Shown one piece after another: positions 34,241-43,074 of a DNA stretch of 49,480 bases (positions are counted from its first letter, which is position 1; each line of letters begins with the position of its first letter). Below the pieces are notes generated by a model, which saw only the letters and a list, made by a program, of their open reading frames with translations, searched no databases and was not told the DNA's origin. Made by a program: the position numbers and the translations under genes. The DNA is from Verrucomicrobiota bacterium (GTDB taxonomy: Bacteria > Verrucomicrobiota > Verrucomicrobiia > Limisphaerales > UBA8199), in contig PSRM01000330.1 of assembly GCA_003176045.1 (NCBI GenBank), positions 1 through 49,480 of the forward strand, given 5' to 3'.

Positions 34241-35683
34241 CTAAGGAGCATGCGACCGCAGCCTTTCCTCCATGATTTTCCACACCTCCGGCGCCAGCGT
34301 TTCCGCGGCGATGCGATGCCCTTTAGCGGTCCAGTGGCCATCGCGCGGGAAGTAAAGGCCGGCACCGGCTGTTCGAAGCGGAGACGGCACATCCACGAAC
34401 GGAACTCCCAGGTCGGCGGCGATCTGCTTAAGGTGGACCTGATCTGCATCAGTGGGCTTGCCTTTGAAGAAGAAATGGTCGTAAGAGGTTTGGCCATAGA
34501 CTTGCGAGGCGATTGGGGCTGAGGTGAGCAGGAAATGAGCGCCGGATTTGTCGCAGGCCTCTTTTAGTAGCTTGATGTATTTCTGCGTTAGCTTCCAGCC
34601 CTCTTGCTGCGGCTCGGCCAGGGCGGGTTCACTTTCAAGAATGAAGAACTCGTCATTGACCGGCGGTTGAGAATACAAGCCCCGGAGCTGCCAGGCAGCG
34701 GCAAAATGATGGATCAGCGCTGCGCAATAGAATTGCCGCGCGACCCATGGGGCGCTCTCGCTCAAAGAGTGGCGGAAGGCCCACTGATCCCGATCGCTTG
34801 CGTTTTTAGATTGTCCATGAGGAAAAACAATCCAATGGTCTCCCGGGCCGACGGCGATGGGGATTCCTTGTGGATCGAACTGAGCAATGGCGGTGTAGCG
34901 CATATCGTCATAAACGTCATTGGAGAAGAAGACCTGAATTACCACGTCTGGTTTGAAAGAAGCCAGGTCGCCGGTGAAATAAAGATACTCGAGCAACGGG
35001 GAGTAAGTGGAGATACCGGCGTTGATGGCGCGAATAGAAGAGGGTCGAGAGTCGGGGGTCGGGCGTCGAGGGGAAGAAATTGCGGATTGCGGATTACGGA
35101 TTGCCGGTTGGGAGGTGCCAAGAGAGGAAAAACCTTGAACCTTGAACGTCGAACCTTGAACCTTGAACTGGGTTTCGGGAGCGCTCGACAATAGGGAGGA
35201 ATCCTGAACCCTGAACCCTGAACCCTCAGACTTGAGTTTCTCCCCAAGGATGCTCTCTAGTTGCTTACAGAAGTTCTGACTGCGCGGAACCTGGATGGCC
35301 TCGACGAACGAATCGCCCAAAACCAGGATTCGAAATTCCCCGCGTGGCTTTGGAATCGGCACCAATTCATTGTTCAGCCCCTGGCTGCTGATCTCGACGC
35401 CGGTGCAGTATTCCAGCCCTGGCGGATCGCCAGTGGCAATGAATCGAATCCCCTCCAGGCGGGCATGATTCCTGACTGGATCAGCCCTCCAAACGCGTGT
35501 ATGAGGAATCGCAGAAGCAAGGAGCGGCCGCAACGAGCCGGCATTAAAACACGCCCAGGCACGAAGGCAAAATTCGGCGGCCAGCAGCGCGCCGGCCAGG
35601 CTCGCAAGGAGCACCATGAGCTTCCGGCGCTTGCGGGGTGGTGCGGCGGTGGACGCCGAATCGAGGTGCGAGGCCAAAGGCAT
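34241..35683 (-). CDS. SGNH/GDSL-type hydrolase with a repeat-encoded insert
   Basis: About 480 residues, with one N-terminal membrane helix (LMVLLASLAGALLAAEFCLR) and an SGNH domain outside the membrane. Block I is ILVLGDSFVEA, the C-terminal pair is FPRDGHWTAKGH, and FFSNDVYDD probably supplies the Asn. Between block I and the next strand (AINAGISTYSP) lies an insert of about 65 residues fully encoded by 7-base arrays (35040-35232). Similar in type to the SGNH enzyme at 29904. Likely a deacetylase or acyltransferase of surface glycans, by family knowledge. I start it at ATG 35683; the TTG at 35722 has less support. Confidence 0.85.
   Translation of the reverse strand: MPLASHLDSASTAAPPRKRRKLMVLLASLAGALLAAEFCLRAWACFNAGSLRPLLASAIPHTRVWRADPVRNHARLEGIRFIATGDPPGLEYCTGVEISSQGLNNELVPIPKPRGEFRILVLGDSFVEAIQVPRSQNFCKQLESILGEKLKSEGSGFRVQDSSLLSSAPETQFKVQGSTFKVQGFSSLGTSQPAIRNPQSAISSPRRPTPDSRPSSIRAINAGISTYSPLLEYLYFTGDLASFKPDVVIQVFFSNDVYDDMRYTAIAQFDPQGIPIAVGPGDHWIVFPHGQSKNASDRDQWAFRHSLSESAPWVARQFYCAALIHHFAAAWQLRGLYSQPPVNDEFFILESEPALAEPQQEGWKLTQKYIKLLKEACDKSGAHFLLTSAPIASQVYGQTSYDHFFFKGKPTDADQVHLKQIAADLGVPFVDVPSPLRTAGAGLYFPRDGHWTAKGHRIAAETLAPEVWKIMEERLRSHAP
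35040..35232. repeat. Five 7-base arrays inside SGNH gene
   Basis: In order: GGGTCGA/GGGTCGG units, ATTGCGG x2 plus ATTACGG, AACCTTG x4 with one AACGTCG, and CCTGAAC x3. The minus strand reads FRVQDSS, FKVQGSTFKVQGF, AIRNPQSAI and DSRPSS. It shares three units with 33388-33475. Confidence 0.85.
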
Positions 35684-35790
35684 GGCTGGCGAAGTAGTTT
35701 GGAGGATAACGGCGCGGGCCAAGTGCTGTCAATCTGCGTCAAAACGGAGTGGCCTTGGAGTAAGGCAGGCGGCTACTATCGGCGCAATAC

Positions 35791-36774
35791 ATGAGAATCC
35801 TTTTCATCGGCGGCACCGGGTTTATCAGCACTGCCGTGAGCCGTTTGGTTGTGGCAAAAGGATGGGAACTCTTTCTCCTCAATCGCGGCCAACGAAAATC
35901 TAATCCGCCAGGTTGCCGCCGCCTGGTGGCGAATGTCCAAGATGCTCAGGAATTTCGCGCCGCTCTGGGAGACTTGCACTTTGATGTGGTGGTGGATTGG
36001 ATTGCCTACGCTCCTGCGGATATCGAACGGGACCTGGCTTTGTTCAAGGGTCGAGCAGGCCAGTTCATCTTCATTAGCTCGGCATCCGTTTATCAAAAAC
36101 CTCCGTCGCACTATTTGATCACCGAATCGACGCCCTTGCACAATCCATTCTGGGAATATTCCCGGAATAAGATTGCCTGCGAAGATAGGCTCACTAGGGC
36201 GTATCGCGAAGAAGGGTTTCCAATGACGATCGTGCGCCCCTCGTTGACCTATGATCCGCAACTGCCACTCGCTCTCGGCGGTTGGGGCTGCTACACTTTG
36301 TGCGATAGGCTGAAGAAGAGTCGTCCGATCATCGTTCACGGGGACGGCACTTCCCTATGGGTGGTCACACACGCCGAAGATTTTGGGCGTGGACTGATCG
36401 GGCTCTTCGGCAACCCGGCGGCCATCGGCCATGCTTTCCAGATCACGTCGGATGAAGTGCTTACCTGGAACCAAATCTACGGGACCATCGCCGAGGCCCT
36501 GGGGGTCGAGGCGCGGGTGGTGCATATTCCGACCGATTTCATTATCCAGGTCGCGCCGAATTTCGCCGGCACTCTGCTTGGCGACAAGAGTTGGAGCGCA
36601 GTGTTTGACAATTCGAAGATAAAGACCTGGGTGCCGGGCTTTCAGTGCGCGATCCCATTCCGCGAAGGCGTGCGGCGCACCCTCGCCGGCTTCGATGCTG
36701 ATCCGGCCAGGCGAAGAGTGGATGAGGCGGTGAATAAACAGTTGGACACTATCCTGGAAGCGTGGGGACGATAG
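35791..36774 (+). CDS. NAD-dependent epimerase/dehydratase family protein
   Basis: Extended SDR of 327 residues. The N-terminus MRILFIGGTGFIS is the nucleotide-binding loop, ISSASVYQ supplies the Ser/Thr region, and YSRNK is the catalytic Tyr-x-x-x-Lys. The middle segment GDGTSLWVVTHAEDFGRGLI and NQIYGTIAEALG match nucleoside-sugar epimerase-like proteins, including the CSP41-type branch, in which enzymatic activity is not always kept. Substrate unknown. It stands alone on the plus strand, divergent from the SGNH gene (107 bases between starts), and is followed by a strong hairpin. Confidence 0.88.
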   Translation: MRILFIGGTGFISTAVSRLVVAKGWELFLLNRGQRKSNPPGCRRLVANVQDAQEFRAALGDLHFDVVVDWIAYAPADIERDLALFKGRAGQFIFISSASVYQKPPSHYLITESTPLHNPFWEYSRNKIACEDRLTRAYREEGFPMTIVRPSLTYDPQLPLALGGWGCYTLCDRLKKSRPIIVHGDGTSLWVVTHAEDFGRGLIGLFGNPAAIGHAFQITSDEVLTWNQIYGTIAEALGVEARVVHIPTDFIIQVAPNFAGTLLGDKSWSAVFDNSKIKTWVPGFQCAIPFREGVRRTLAGFDADPARRRVDEAVNKQLDTILEAWGR

Positions 36775-36781
36775 AAGCCAA

Positions 36782-36806
36782 AGCGCTCCCGATGAATCGG
36801 GAGCGC
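36782..36806. repeat. Palindrome just after the epimerase gene
   Basis: AGCGCTCCCGAT and its partner ATCGGGAGCGC flank GA. Together with the next palindrome it forms a pair bounded by GCACTCCAAAAGC- and GCGTCTTGGAGTGCG-like arms. Confidence 0.75.
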
Positions 36807-36864
36807 ACTCCAAAAGCTTCGCCATTCAGACCTGGCTTTCGAATCTCGCGGAGCGTCTTGGAGT

Positions 36865-36892
36865 GCGCCCCCGATGCATCGGGGGCGCTTTT
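36865..36892 (+). terminator. Perfect 24-base hairpin followed by T-run
   Basis: GCGCCCCCGATG pairs with CATCGGGGGCGC, followed directly by TTTT and a pyrimidine stretch. It has the shape of an intrinsic terminator, 90 bases after the epimerase stop. It is also half of a REP-like pair with 36782-36806, so the terminator role is an inference. Confidence 0.55.
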
Positions 36893-36918
36893 CCTCTCAC
36901 AACGAAATAGGTTAAAGC

Positions 36919-38055
36919 ATGGCCCCTGACTACGACGTCATTATCGCCGGCCTCGGTGCGATGGGCAGCGCCGCCGCCTATCACCTGGCGAAAACAGGCC
37001 GCCATGTCCTGGGCCTGGACCGCTTCGAACCGCCTCACCAGTTTGGCTCCTCGCACGGCCTGACGCGAATCATCCGCGAAGCCTATTTCGAGCACCCGCT
37101 CTATGTCCCGCTGGTGCAGCGGGCCTACGAGCTGTGGGCCGACCTCGAAAAGCAATCCGGCCAAAAACTTCTGCTTCAAACCAGTGGACTGATGCTTGGC
37201 AGGCCTGACGGGGTCCTGGTTCGCGGCGCCAGGCGCAGCGCCGAGGAACACCATCTAAAGCATCGGGTTTTATCTTGCGATGACATGCGCCGCGAATTCC
37301 CGATGTTTCAGCTCCCGCCTGACATGGTTGCCGTCTGGGAGCCACGCGCTGGAATTCTCTTTCCGGAAGCTGCTATAAGGACCCACATCGCGTCGGCGCG
37401 CGCACACGGTGCCGAATTGGTAATTAATAGCCCCGTTGAAAAATGGGAACCAGAGACGGGAGGCGTTCGCGTCCATGCTGCCTCTGGAGTGTACACCGCT
37501 CGCCAAATTCTCCTTTCACCCGGAGCGTGGATGACTTCGCTTGCGCCTGATCTTAAGCTGCCTCTCGCAGTCGAACGTCAGGTCCTGTGCTGGTTCCAGC
37601 CTCGCTCGGAACCAGGACTCTTCAGCCCACAACGGTGCCCGATTTTCATTTGTGAGCATCAGCCCGGACGATTCTTCTACGGGTTTCCTGATTTAGGTGA
37701 CGGCGTAAAGATCGGAGTTCATCACGAAGGAGCAATGGCTTCCCCAGACCGGCTCGACCGGCAAGTCAAAGATCGCGAAACAGAAATCGCTCTCTCACTC
37801 CTGCGCCAATTTCTGCCTCGAGCGGCAGGCCCTGTTCGATCTGCAATGGTTTGCATGTACACAAACACGCCCGACGAACACTTCCTTCTCGATTGGCACC
37901 CTCACTCTCCACAAGTCCTCATCGCCAGCCCCTGCTCCGGCCACGGCTTTAAGTTCTCACCAGTTATCGGCGAGCTTGCCGCCTCTTTGCTGAGCGGTGC
38001 CAGGTCACCTTTTGACTTGAGCCTGTTCCGGTTGGATAAGCACTTGGGCACCTGA
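36919..38055 (+). CDS. Monomeric sarcosine oxidase / N-methyltryptophan oxidase-like flavoenzyme
   Basis: A 378-residue FAD enzyme that oxidatively demethylates or deaminates a secondary amino acid such as sarcosine, releasing peroxide. The dinucleotide motif is IIAGLGAMGSAAAYHLA, followed by GSSHGLTRIIREAY, a stretch conserved in MSOX and SolA. The C-terminal CMYTNTPDEHF contains Cys312, at the position that covalently holds FAD in this family, and SGHGFKFSP is typical of the end of the FAD domain. Exact substrate cannot be told from sequence. A family-type palindrome follows the gene at 38091. Confidence 0.9.
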   Translation: MAPDYDVIIAGLGAMGSAAAYHLAKTGRHVLGLDRFEPPHQFGSSHGLTRIIREAYFEHPLYVPLVQRAYELWADLEKQSGQKLLLQTSGLMLGRPDGVLVRGARRSAEEHHLKHRVLSCDDMRREFPMFQLPPDMVAVWEPRAGILFPEAAIRTHIASARAHGAELVINSPVEKWEPETGGVRVHAASGVYTARQILLSPGAWMTSLAPDLKLPLAVERQVLCWFQPRSEPGLFSPQRCPIFICEHQPGRFFYGFPDLGDGVKIGVHHEGAMASPDRLDRQVKDRETEIALSLLRQFLPRAAGPVRSAMVCMYTNTPDEHFLLDWHPHSPQVLIASPCSGHGFKFSPVIGELAASLLSGARSPFDLSLFRLDKHLGT

Positions 38056-38090
38056 CGGCCGTAAAAACGTGAGTCGGATTAGGGGCATTT

Positions 38091-38196
38091 AAAGCGAAAG
38101 CGCGGGAATGCCGCGCACTCCAAACGCTCCGCGAGTCAGGAAGCGCTTGGAAGTCGCGAAGCGTTTGGAGTGCGGCGCATTCCGCCGCTTTCGTTT
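38091..38196. repeat. Inverted repeat with GCGCATTCC-type centre
   Basis: The arms 38091-38129 and 38160-38196 share AAAGCG...GGAATGCCGCGCACTCC and complements. Between the sarcosine oxidase-like gene and the antiporter gene on the same strand. Related in layout to the pair at 36782-36892. Confidence 0.75.
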
Positions 38197-38282
38197 TCGG
38201 AAACCCCGAAGCTCACAATATCTTGTTTGGGCTTGGATGCGAAAGGATTGTCCAGCCAAGTGCATTTGATACTCTCGGATCA

Positions 38283-39443
38283 ATGTCAGTGGTGGACGTC
38301 CCAAATGAGTCAGCGCACGAAGTCGCGCCTAAGGGCATTGCGCGCTCTGAGGTACTGCTCCTGCCCGGGCTGGCGAGCGGGATTTTGTTTCTGGTTTTTG
38401 GGAAGAGCTGGCTTTCAAACCTCGCGAATCCGTGGTGTGCCCTGGTTTTGTTTGGGGTCCTGATCGCCGCGATTTTGACGTCCGCATTTGGGGTTGTGCG
38501 CCATGCCGACTGCCTGGCGATCAAGCTGGGTGAGCCTTACGGCACTTTGATCCTCACCTTGTCGGTCATTGGCATGGAGGTGTTGATGGTATCGGCGATG
38601 ATGTTGAGCGGCACGCCCGATCCGGCGATGGCGCGCGATACGATGTTCGCGGTGGTGATGATCGTGCTGAACGGTCTGCTCGGAATCGCGCTGCTGGCCG
38701 GCGCCTGGCGGCATCGCGAGCAGCAGTACAATTTGCAAGGAGCGGTTTCCTTTCTGGCGATGCTGGTGCCGTTGTCCGCAACCGGCATGATTCTTCCCTA
38801 CTACACTTCAACAGGAACGCCTTTTCTAATAAAGCTTCGCGCGACGGCGCTCATTGTTACCACGGTAGGGCTTTATGGAGTATTTCTGGCCATCCAAACT
38901 TTCCGGCACCCGGAGCATTTCGATGAACCGGCGAAGGCCAAACTTTCAGATGAAGCCGCCGAGGCCAGCGAACACCACCATTTTGCGATTCGTTCATTGC
39001 CCTTTCATGTCGCGTGCCTGATTCTTTACCTGCTGCCTGTGGTGGTCCTGTCGAAAAAGCTGGCCGTGGTGCTCGAATATGGGGCGGATCGCCTCGGAGC
39101 GCCGCAGGCCCTGTCAGGCACCATCGTTGCCATTCTGATTCTGTGTCCCGAGGGCGTATCAGGTATCCGCGCCGCGCTGGGCAATCGTATGCAACGCTCA
39201 GTCAATCTGATCTTTGGCTCGGCAGTTTCGACTATCGCGCTGACGGTGCCTGCGGTGGTCGCCATTTCGCTGTTTACTGGCGTTCAGTTGGAATTGGGCC
39301 TCACTCCCGTGAATCAGGTTCTGTTGTCAGTCACCCTGCTGGTTTCGATTCTCACTTGCGCGACCGGCCGCACCAATGTGCTCAATGGTTTCGTGCACCT
39401 GGTGCTCTTCGTCACCTATATGCTGCTGATATTCGAGAAATAA
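38283..39443 (+). CDS. Ca2+/H+ antiporter family protein (ChaA/y4hA type)
   Basis: A 386-residue polytopic inner-membrane cation/proton exchanger. About eleven hydrophobic segments are visible. The first acidic motif, GEPYGTLILTLSVIGMEV, and the second, CPEGVSGIRAALGN with a preceding ALSGTIVAILILCPE, are the two alpha-repeat regions that bind the cation in the CaCA superfamily. ChaA exports Ca2+ and also Na+/K+ at high pH. Start: the frame is open from 38223, but the ATG at 38283 begins the protein-like sequence MSVVDVPNESAHEV. The next gene begins directly after its stop, with no spacer. Confidence 0.9.
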   Translation: MSVVDVPNESAHEVAPKGIARSEVLLLPGLASGILFLVFGKSWLSNLANPWCALVLFGVLIAAILTSAFGVVRHADCLAIKLGEPYGTLILTLSVIGMEVLMVSAMMLSGTPDPAMARDTMFAVVMIVLNGLLGIALLAGAWRHREQQYNLQGAVSFLAMLVPLSATGMILPYYTSTGTPFLIKLRATALIVTTVGLYGVFLAIQTFRHPEHFDEPAKAKLSDEAAEASEHHHFAIRSLPFHVACLILYLLPVVVLSKKLAVVLEYGADRLGAPQALSGTIVAILILCPEGVSGIRAALGNRMQRSVNLIFGSAVSTIALTVPAVVAISLFTGVQLELGLTPVNQVLLSVTLLVSILTCATGRTNVLNGFVHLVLFVTYMLLIFEK

Positions 39444-40475
39444 ATGCTGACTCTCGATTCCACAAAGCAAAGAGCCACTGGCCCGCGGCGTTTCTCCTAC
39501 GCTTTCATCGCGGCAGTGTTCGTGCTGGCAGGCTGGCTGCACCTGGGCGGCCCGTTTGTGGTGACGCTCTTCGCGTTTCTTGCGCTGACCAAGCTCTGCT
39601 TCTTGAAGCGCGGCGGGAAAGCATTGGCCCTGGTTTTGTTTTTTCTGTTCATCGCGGCTGCGGTGTACGCGTTTGCGTATTTTATCCACCTGGCCGTGCG
39701 GCAGTTGCCCGACATCGCGGACCGGGCAATTCCTTCGATTATTGACTGGGCGCAGAACCATCAGATCGAACTGCCATTCACCGATTACGACAGCTTGAAA
39801 ACTGCTGGCGCCGAGATGATCAGGAAACAGGCCAGCTATCTCGGCGGCGCCGCGAGATTTGCGCGCGGCGCCACCGAGCAATTCATTTTTGCAGTCGCCG
39901 GCTGCGCCGTGGCCATCGGCCTTTTTCTAAATCCGCGATTCGAATTGGGCGGGCGCGCGGCCGCGCCCGGCAACCTTTACTCGCTCACCTGTAGCGAAAT
40001 CGAGGAGCGGTTCCGCACGTTTTATCAGAGTTTCACGACCGTGATGGGCGCCCAGGTGGTGATCGCCGCCATCAATACCGTGCTGACCGCTATTGGATTG
40101 ATCGCGATGGGCATCCCATACGTCCCTGTTCTCGTCGGCCTGACTTTTTTTTGGGGTCTGGTACCGATTGTTGGAAACCTCATTAGCGGCACGATTATCG
40201 TTGGAATGGCGTTAAGTGTTTCGCCGCTGAAAGCTCTCATAGCTCTCGGCTTTCTGCTGTTCATCCACAAACTGGAATACTTCCTCAATACTCGAATTGT
40301 AGGCCAACGTATCCGCACGCCTTTTTGGCTGACAATGGTCGGCCTGGTCCTGGGTGAAAGACTCATGGGTGTGCCCGGGATGATTCTGGCTCCGGTCATC
40401 TTGAACTATCTTAAGCTGGAAGCTTCAAACCTTCCCGCACGGACCGAAAATGAGGAGGAAGCTAGCGGCGAATGA
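39444..40475 (+). CDS. AI-2E family transporter (PerM/TqsA type)
   Basis: A 343-residue inner-membrane protein of the AI-2E transporter family (PF01594). It has hydrophobic pairs at the N-terminus, a long soluble stretch (about 75-150), then the conserved segment GIPYVPVLVGLTFFWGLVPIVGNLISGTII and near the end FLLFIHKLEYFLNTRIVG and GVPGMILAPVI. Members export small molecules or act in Na+/H+ exchange; quorum-signal transport is proven only for TqsA. The ATG at 39444 adjoins the antiporter's TAA, so the two are translated from one message and may serve ion or pH balance together. Confidence 0.88.
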   Translation: MLTLDSTKQRATGPRRFSYAFIAAVFVLAGWLHLGGPFVVTLFAFLALTKLCFLKRGGKALALVLFFLFIAAAVYAFAYFIHLAVRQLPDIADRAIPSIIDWAQNHQIELPFTDYDSLKTAGAEMIRKQASYLGGAARFARGATEQFIFAVAGCAVAIGLFLNPRFELGGRAAAPGNLYSLTCSEIEERFRTFYQSFTTVMGAQVVIAAINTVLTAIGLIAMGIPYVPVLVGLTFFWGLVPIVGNLISGTIIVGMALSVSPLKALIALGFLLFIHKLEYFLNTRIVGQRIRTPFWLTMVGLVLGERLMGVPGMILAPVILNYLKLEASNLPARTENEEEASGE

Positions 40476-40496
40476 AAATGGCAGCGGTGTCTAGTC

Positions 40497-40691
40497 CGAA
40501 ACCCCATAGGGGGTGTCCTGTTTATAGCACCTCCAGCGCCCTCAAGTCACCAAACCCCGTAGGGGTGACCTCTGGAAGGCGCTCGCCCTTGCAAGCGGGT
40601 TGGACGAAGATCGGTCAGGTCACCCCTCCGGGGTTTGGCAAGCGTTATCAGGGCGCGAGTGCTATAAACAGGTCACCCCTACGGGGTTTGA
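40497..40691. repeat. Nested palindrome, family F (AACCCCGTAGGGGTGACC)
   Basis: The outer arms 40499-40530 and 40659-40689 are near-perfect complements, ending in CCTGTTTATAGCAC and GTGCTATAAACAGG. Inner arms (40549-40571, 40616-40639) repeat the same CACCCCTACGGGGTTT core. The element begins just after the AI-2E gene and covers the region upstream of trmB. Confidence 0.85.
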
Positions 40692-40743
40692 CGCTTCCCC
40701 CACGCTCCGGCCAACTGAGATCCACTGCCGCCCTAAAAATCTC

Positions 40744-41355
40744 TTGAGCAGCCAACAAGGACAATCAAGCATCCTGTATTCTTTACCCTCCATCCTCGAC
40801 CGATTGGACCTTGCGCAACTATTCCCCGTTCAACAACCGCTTGAAGTGGAACTGGGTAGCGGCGATGGGTCATTTCTGGCCGAATACGCCAGGCGCCACC
40901 CTGATCGCAACTTCATCGGGGTCGAGCGCTTGCTCGGACGCATCCGTAAGCTCGACCGGAAAGGCCGGCGGCTTGGCTTGACCAACCTGCGGGCGATCAG
41001 GATCGAATCTTCATACCTCCTCCAGTACCTGTTGCCGCTGCACTCTGTCTCGGCGTTGCACATCTATTTTCCCGATCCCTGGCCCAAGCGCAAACACCGC
41101 CGCCACCGCCTCATCAACGAGCGTTTTCCTGCCGTGGCACAGCAGGCGCTGGCGCCGGGTGGCATAGTTTATTTGCGAACGGATGACCAGGACTATTTTG
41201 AGCAAATGACTGCTTGTTTTGCGGCGGCGCAGATATTCCGACCTGTCGAAACGCCGTCGGAGTTGGCAGAATTGAGAACAGATTTCGAGAAAGATTTCCA
41301 CGAAAGGGGAATTGGAACGTTGCGCAGTGCGTACCAGCTCAAGCTCGAAAATTAA
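40744..41355 (+). CDS. trmB: tRNA (guanine-N7)-methyltransferase
   Basis: SAM-dependent enzyme that methylates G46 in the variable loop of tRNAs. Visible: the SAM motif LEVELGSGDGSFLAEYA, FIGVERLLGRIRKLDRKG, the characteristic IYFPDPWPKRKHRRHRLI, and LRTDDQDYFEQM. The protein ends KLEN. There is no ATG before the core. The frame is open from a TTG at 40600, but that part is encoded by the palindromic repeat, so I prefer the TTG at 40744, giving about 203 residues, near the family's usual 210-220. The true start is uncertain. A repeat insertion may have displaced the original start region. Confidence 0.88.
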   Translation: MSSQQGQSSILYSLPSILDRLDLAQLFPVQQPLEVELGSGDGSFLAEYARRHPDRNFIGVERLLGRIRKLDRKGRRLGLTNLRAIRIESSYLLQYLLPLHSVSALHIYFPDPWPKRKHRRHRLINERFPAVAQQALAPGGIVYLRTDDQDYFEQMTACFAAAQIFRPVETPSELAELRTDFEKDFHERGIGTLRSAYQLKLEN

Positions 41356-41487
41356 TAACCACGGAGGAGCGGCTGAACCGGAGCCGAAGATAGACAGAAT
41401 CATGTTCAACGAGAAATGATTCTGTCCCGGTATGATTCTGTCTCAAAGCTTTGCGCCCTGCGAAGATTCTAAAGAATATTGGTAAGG

Positions 41488-41919
41488 ATGAACACGGATA
41501 AGATACCGCAATTTGGCGAGGAGGTTTCTGGAAAAGAATACGTGTTGCGATTGGGCGGTTACGGCGTGATTCGGAATGATAAACGTCTGGCCGCGGTAGT
41601 AATTACGCCGGGCGGAACATTTCTCCCTGGTGGCGCGCAGGAGCAAGGAGAATCTCCCGAAGCAGCATTAGTGCGAGAAGCCGGCGAGGAATGTGGGTTG
41701 TTAATTCGGGTGACTGGGCTCATTGGAATCGCGGATGAGTTGGTTTATGCTGATACAGAGGGGACGTATTTCCGCAAGCGCGGCACATTCTTTGCGGCAG
41801 AGGTACACGGCCACACTCAGGCCACGGAGCCGGATTACAAACTCCTTTGGCTCTCACCTACGGAAGCCTTGTCACGACTTTCACATGGAAGTCAGAGGTG
41901 GGCGGTCGGTTTGGCCTAA
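41488..41919 (+). CDS. Nudix hydrolase
   Basis: About 143 residues, cytoplasmic. The Nudix box (Gx5Ex7REUxEExGU) is complete: GAQEQGE, seven residues, then REAGEECGL near residues 54-76. It hydrolyses a nucleoside diphosphate linked to another group; the substrate cannot be read. The ATG at 41488 is preferred over an upstream TTG (41479). The stop overlaps the stop of the convergent gene at 41916 by four bases. Confidence 0.9.
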   Translation: MNTDKIPQFGEEVSGKEYVLRLGGYGVIRNDKRLAAVVITPGGTFLPGGAQEQGESPEAALVREAGEECGLLIRVTGLIGIADELVYADTEGTYFRKRGTFFAAEVHGHTQATEPDYKLLWLSPTEALSRLSHGSQRWAVGLA

Positions 41920-42962
41920 TTTGCAGAACGACTCTGCCCGGAGTCTAAACCATGTTTCTCATTCGCGGTGCGCGATTCCTGGCGCTTCAGATTGTCGTAA
42001 TGGTTCTTTAAATCAGCGACCCGCTCGCTGGTGTAATCCTTGATCGGGGCATAGACGAAGGATTTCCTAATATCTCCGGGTGAATCGTCCAGCTTCCAAA
42101 ATTCAAGACGAATGAAGCTGGTTTCCAAAATGAGAATCGGCCCATTGCGGCCTCTGCGGGTGCGGTATCGAAACTCTCTTGTTTCGAATGGAGAGGACCC
42201 CACAACAATTTTGTCCTTCGATATATGAATAGGGCCAGGCTCGCTCATCGGAATCAATCGTTCATCCAAACCGGTCCTGGAATCAGACCAGACATGCCTT
42301 GCTAGAAACTCGGCAGCTATTGGCCGTTCCTGAGGATTGTCCGTGAGCCGAATGCTTAGATGATCATCAGCATATGGGAAATAGACGTTGAAATAGTCGA
42401 GAGCATCTTCGGCTCCATTTCCGAGAGGTCCATCCATTGGCACCAACCACTCCCTTGTCAGGCAGCGCCAGCGACCGACCAGCCACTCGAGGTCATCAAC
42501 ACGCGGGCTTGGGTCAGGTTTAATTTTCCTGCGGGCCGCGGTTTCAGCAAGCGTTCGAGGACTGATGTGCCAACTTCCCTGTGGGAAGAACCTACCGATG
42601 TCTGCGACGCTGACACGCATTTCGTAAAAGGAACCAAGAGGGAAGTCATGGTTAGCCTGAGCGCGGGCGATGGTGTAGATGCGGCCGGCATACTCCTTAG
42701 GTTCAATAATTTCCAGGACTACGCCCGCAACGTTCGTGTCGCCGAAGGTTCCGACGGCGGAAGGATCATCAGTGATTTCAGCCAAGAAGAACTTAGGCGG
42801 CAATTTGCTTAAATAGTATTTCGCTTGGGCCACGATCGTAATAACCGATCGAGTGTCACCCGGGTGCTCCGGCTCTTGTGTTTTCTTGGGTAGAGGCTCA
42901 CCTGCCGTGGCAGTCACAAGGCCCAGGACGAGAAAGGTAAATAATATGCGAAACCATTTCAT
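41916..42962 (-). CDS. Exported protein of unknown function
   Basis: About 348 residues. A clear signal peptide (MKWFRILFTFLVLGLVTATA) is followed by PLPKKTQEPEHPGDTRSVIT and a mixed alpha/beta region. There is DLEWLVGRWRCL in the middle, a motif like the start of lipocalin-type DUF1579/DUF4440 neighbours, but I do not rely on that. The C-terminal part contains FIRLEFWKLDDSPGD and is rich in charged residues. I do not recognise the family. The ATG at 42962 is preferred over a TTG at 42971; GGAGAG lies 11 bases upstream. Confidence 0.7.
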   Translation of the reverse strand: MKWFRILFTFLVLGLVTATAGEPLPKKTQEPEHPGDTRSVITIVAQAKYYLSKLPPKFFLAEITDDPSAVGTFGDTNVAGVVLEIIEPKEYAGRIYTIARAQANHDFPLGSFYEMRVSVADIGRFFPQGSWHISPRTLAETAARRKIKPDPSPRVDDLEWLVGRWRCLTREWLVPMDGPLGNGAEDALDYFNVYFPYADDHLSIRLTDNPQERPIAAEFLARHVWSDSRTGLDERLIPMSEPGPIHISKDKIVVGSSPFETREFRYRTRRGRNGPILILETSFIRLEFWKLDDSPGDIRKSFVYAPIKDYTSERVADLKNHYDNLKRQESRTANEKHGLDSGQSRSAN

Positions 42963-43020
42963 GGCACCCAATACTCTCCAATTCGACGCCAGAGGATTGG
43001 CTGGTATTTAACGCAAATGA

Positions 43021-43050
43021 TTAGCGTTTATTAGCGTGAATTAGCGGTTT
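43021..43050. repeat. 10-base array (TTAGCGTTTA)
   Basis: TTAGCGTTTA, TTAGCGTGAA and TTAGCGGTTT, three units between the two minus-strand genes. Confidence 0.6.
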
Positions 43051-43074
43051 AAAAAGCTCTGCCCGACCAAACCA

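Noticed and set aside
39014..39745. 243-codon frame overlapping the antiporter and AI-2E transporter genes
   Set aside because: It crosses two recognised genes in another frame and contains no motif.
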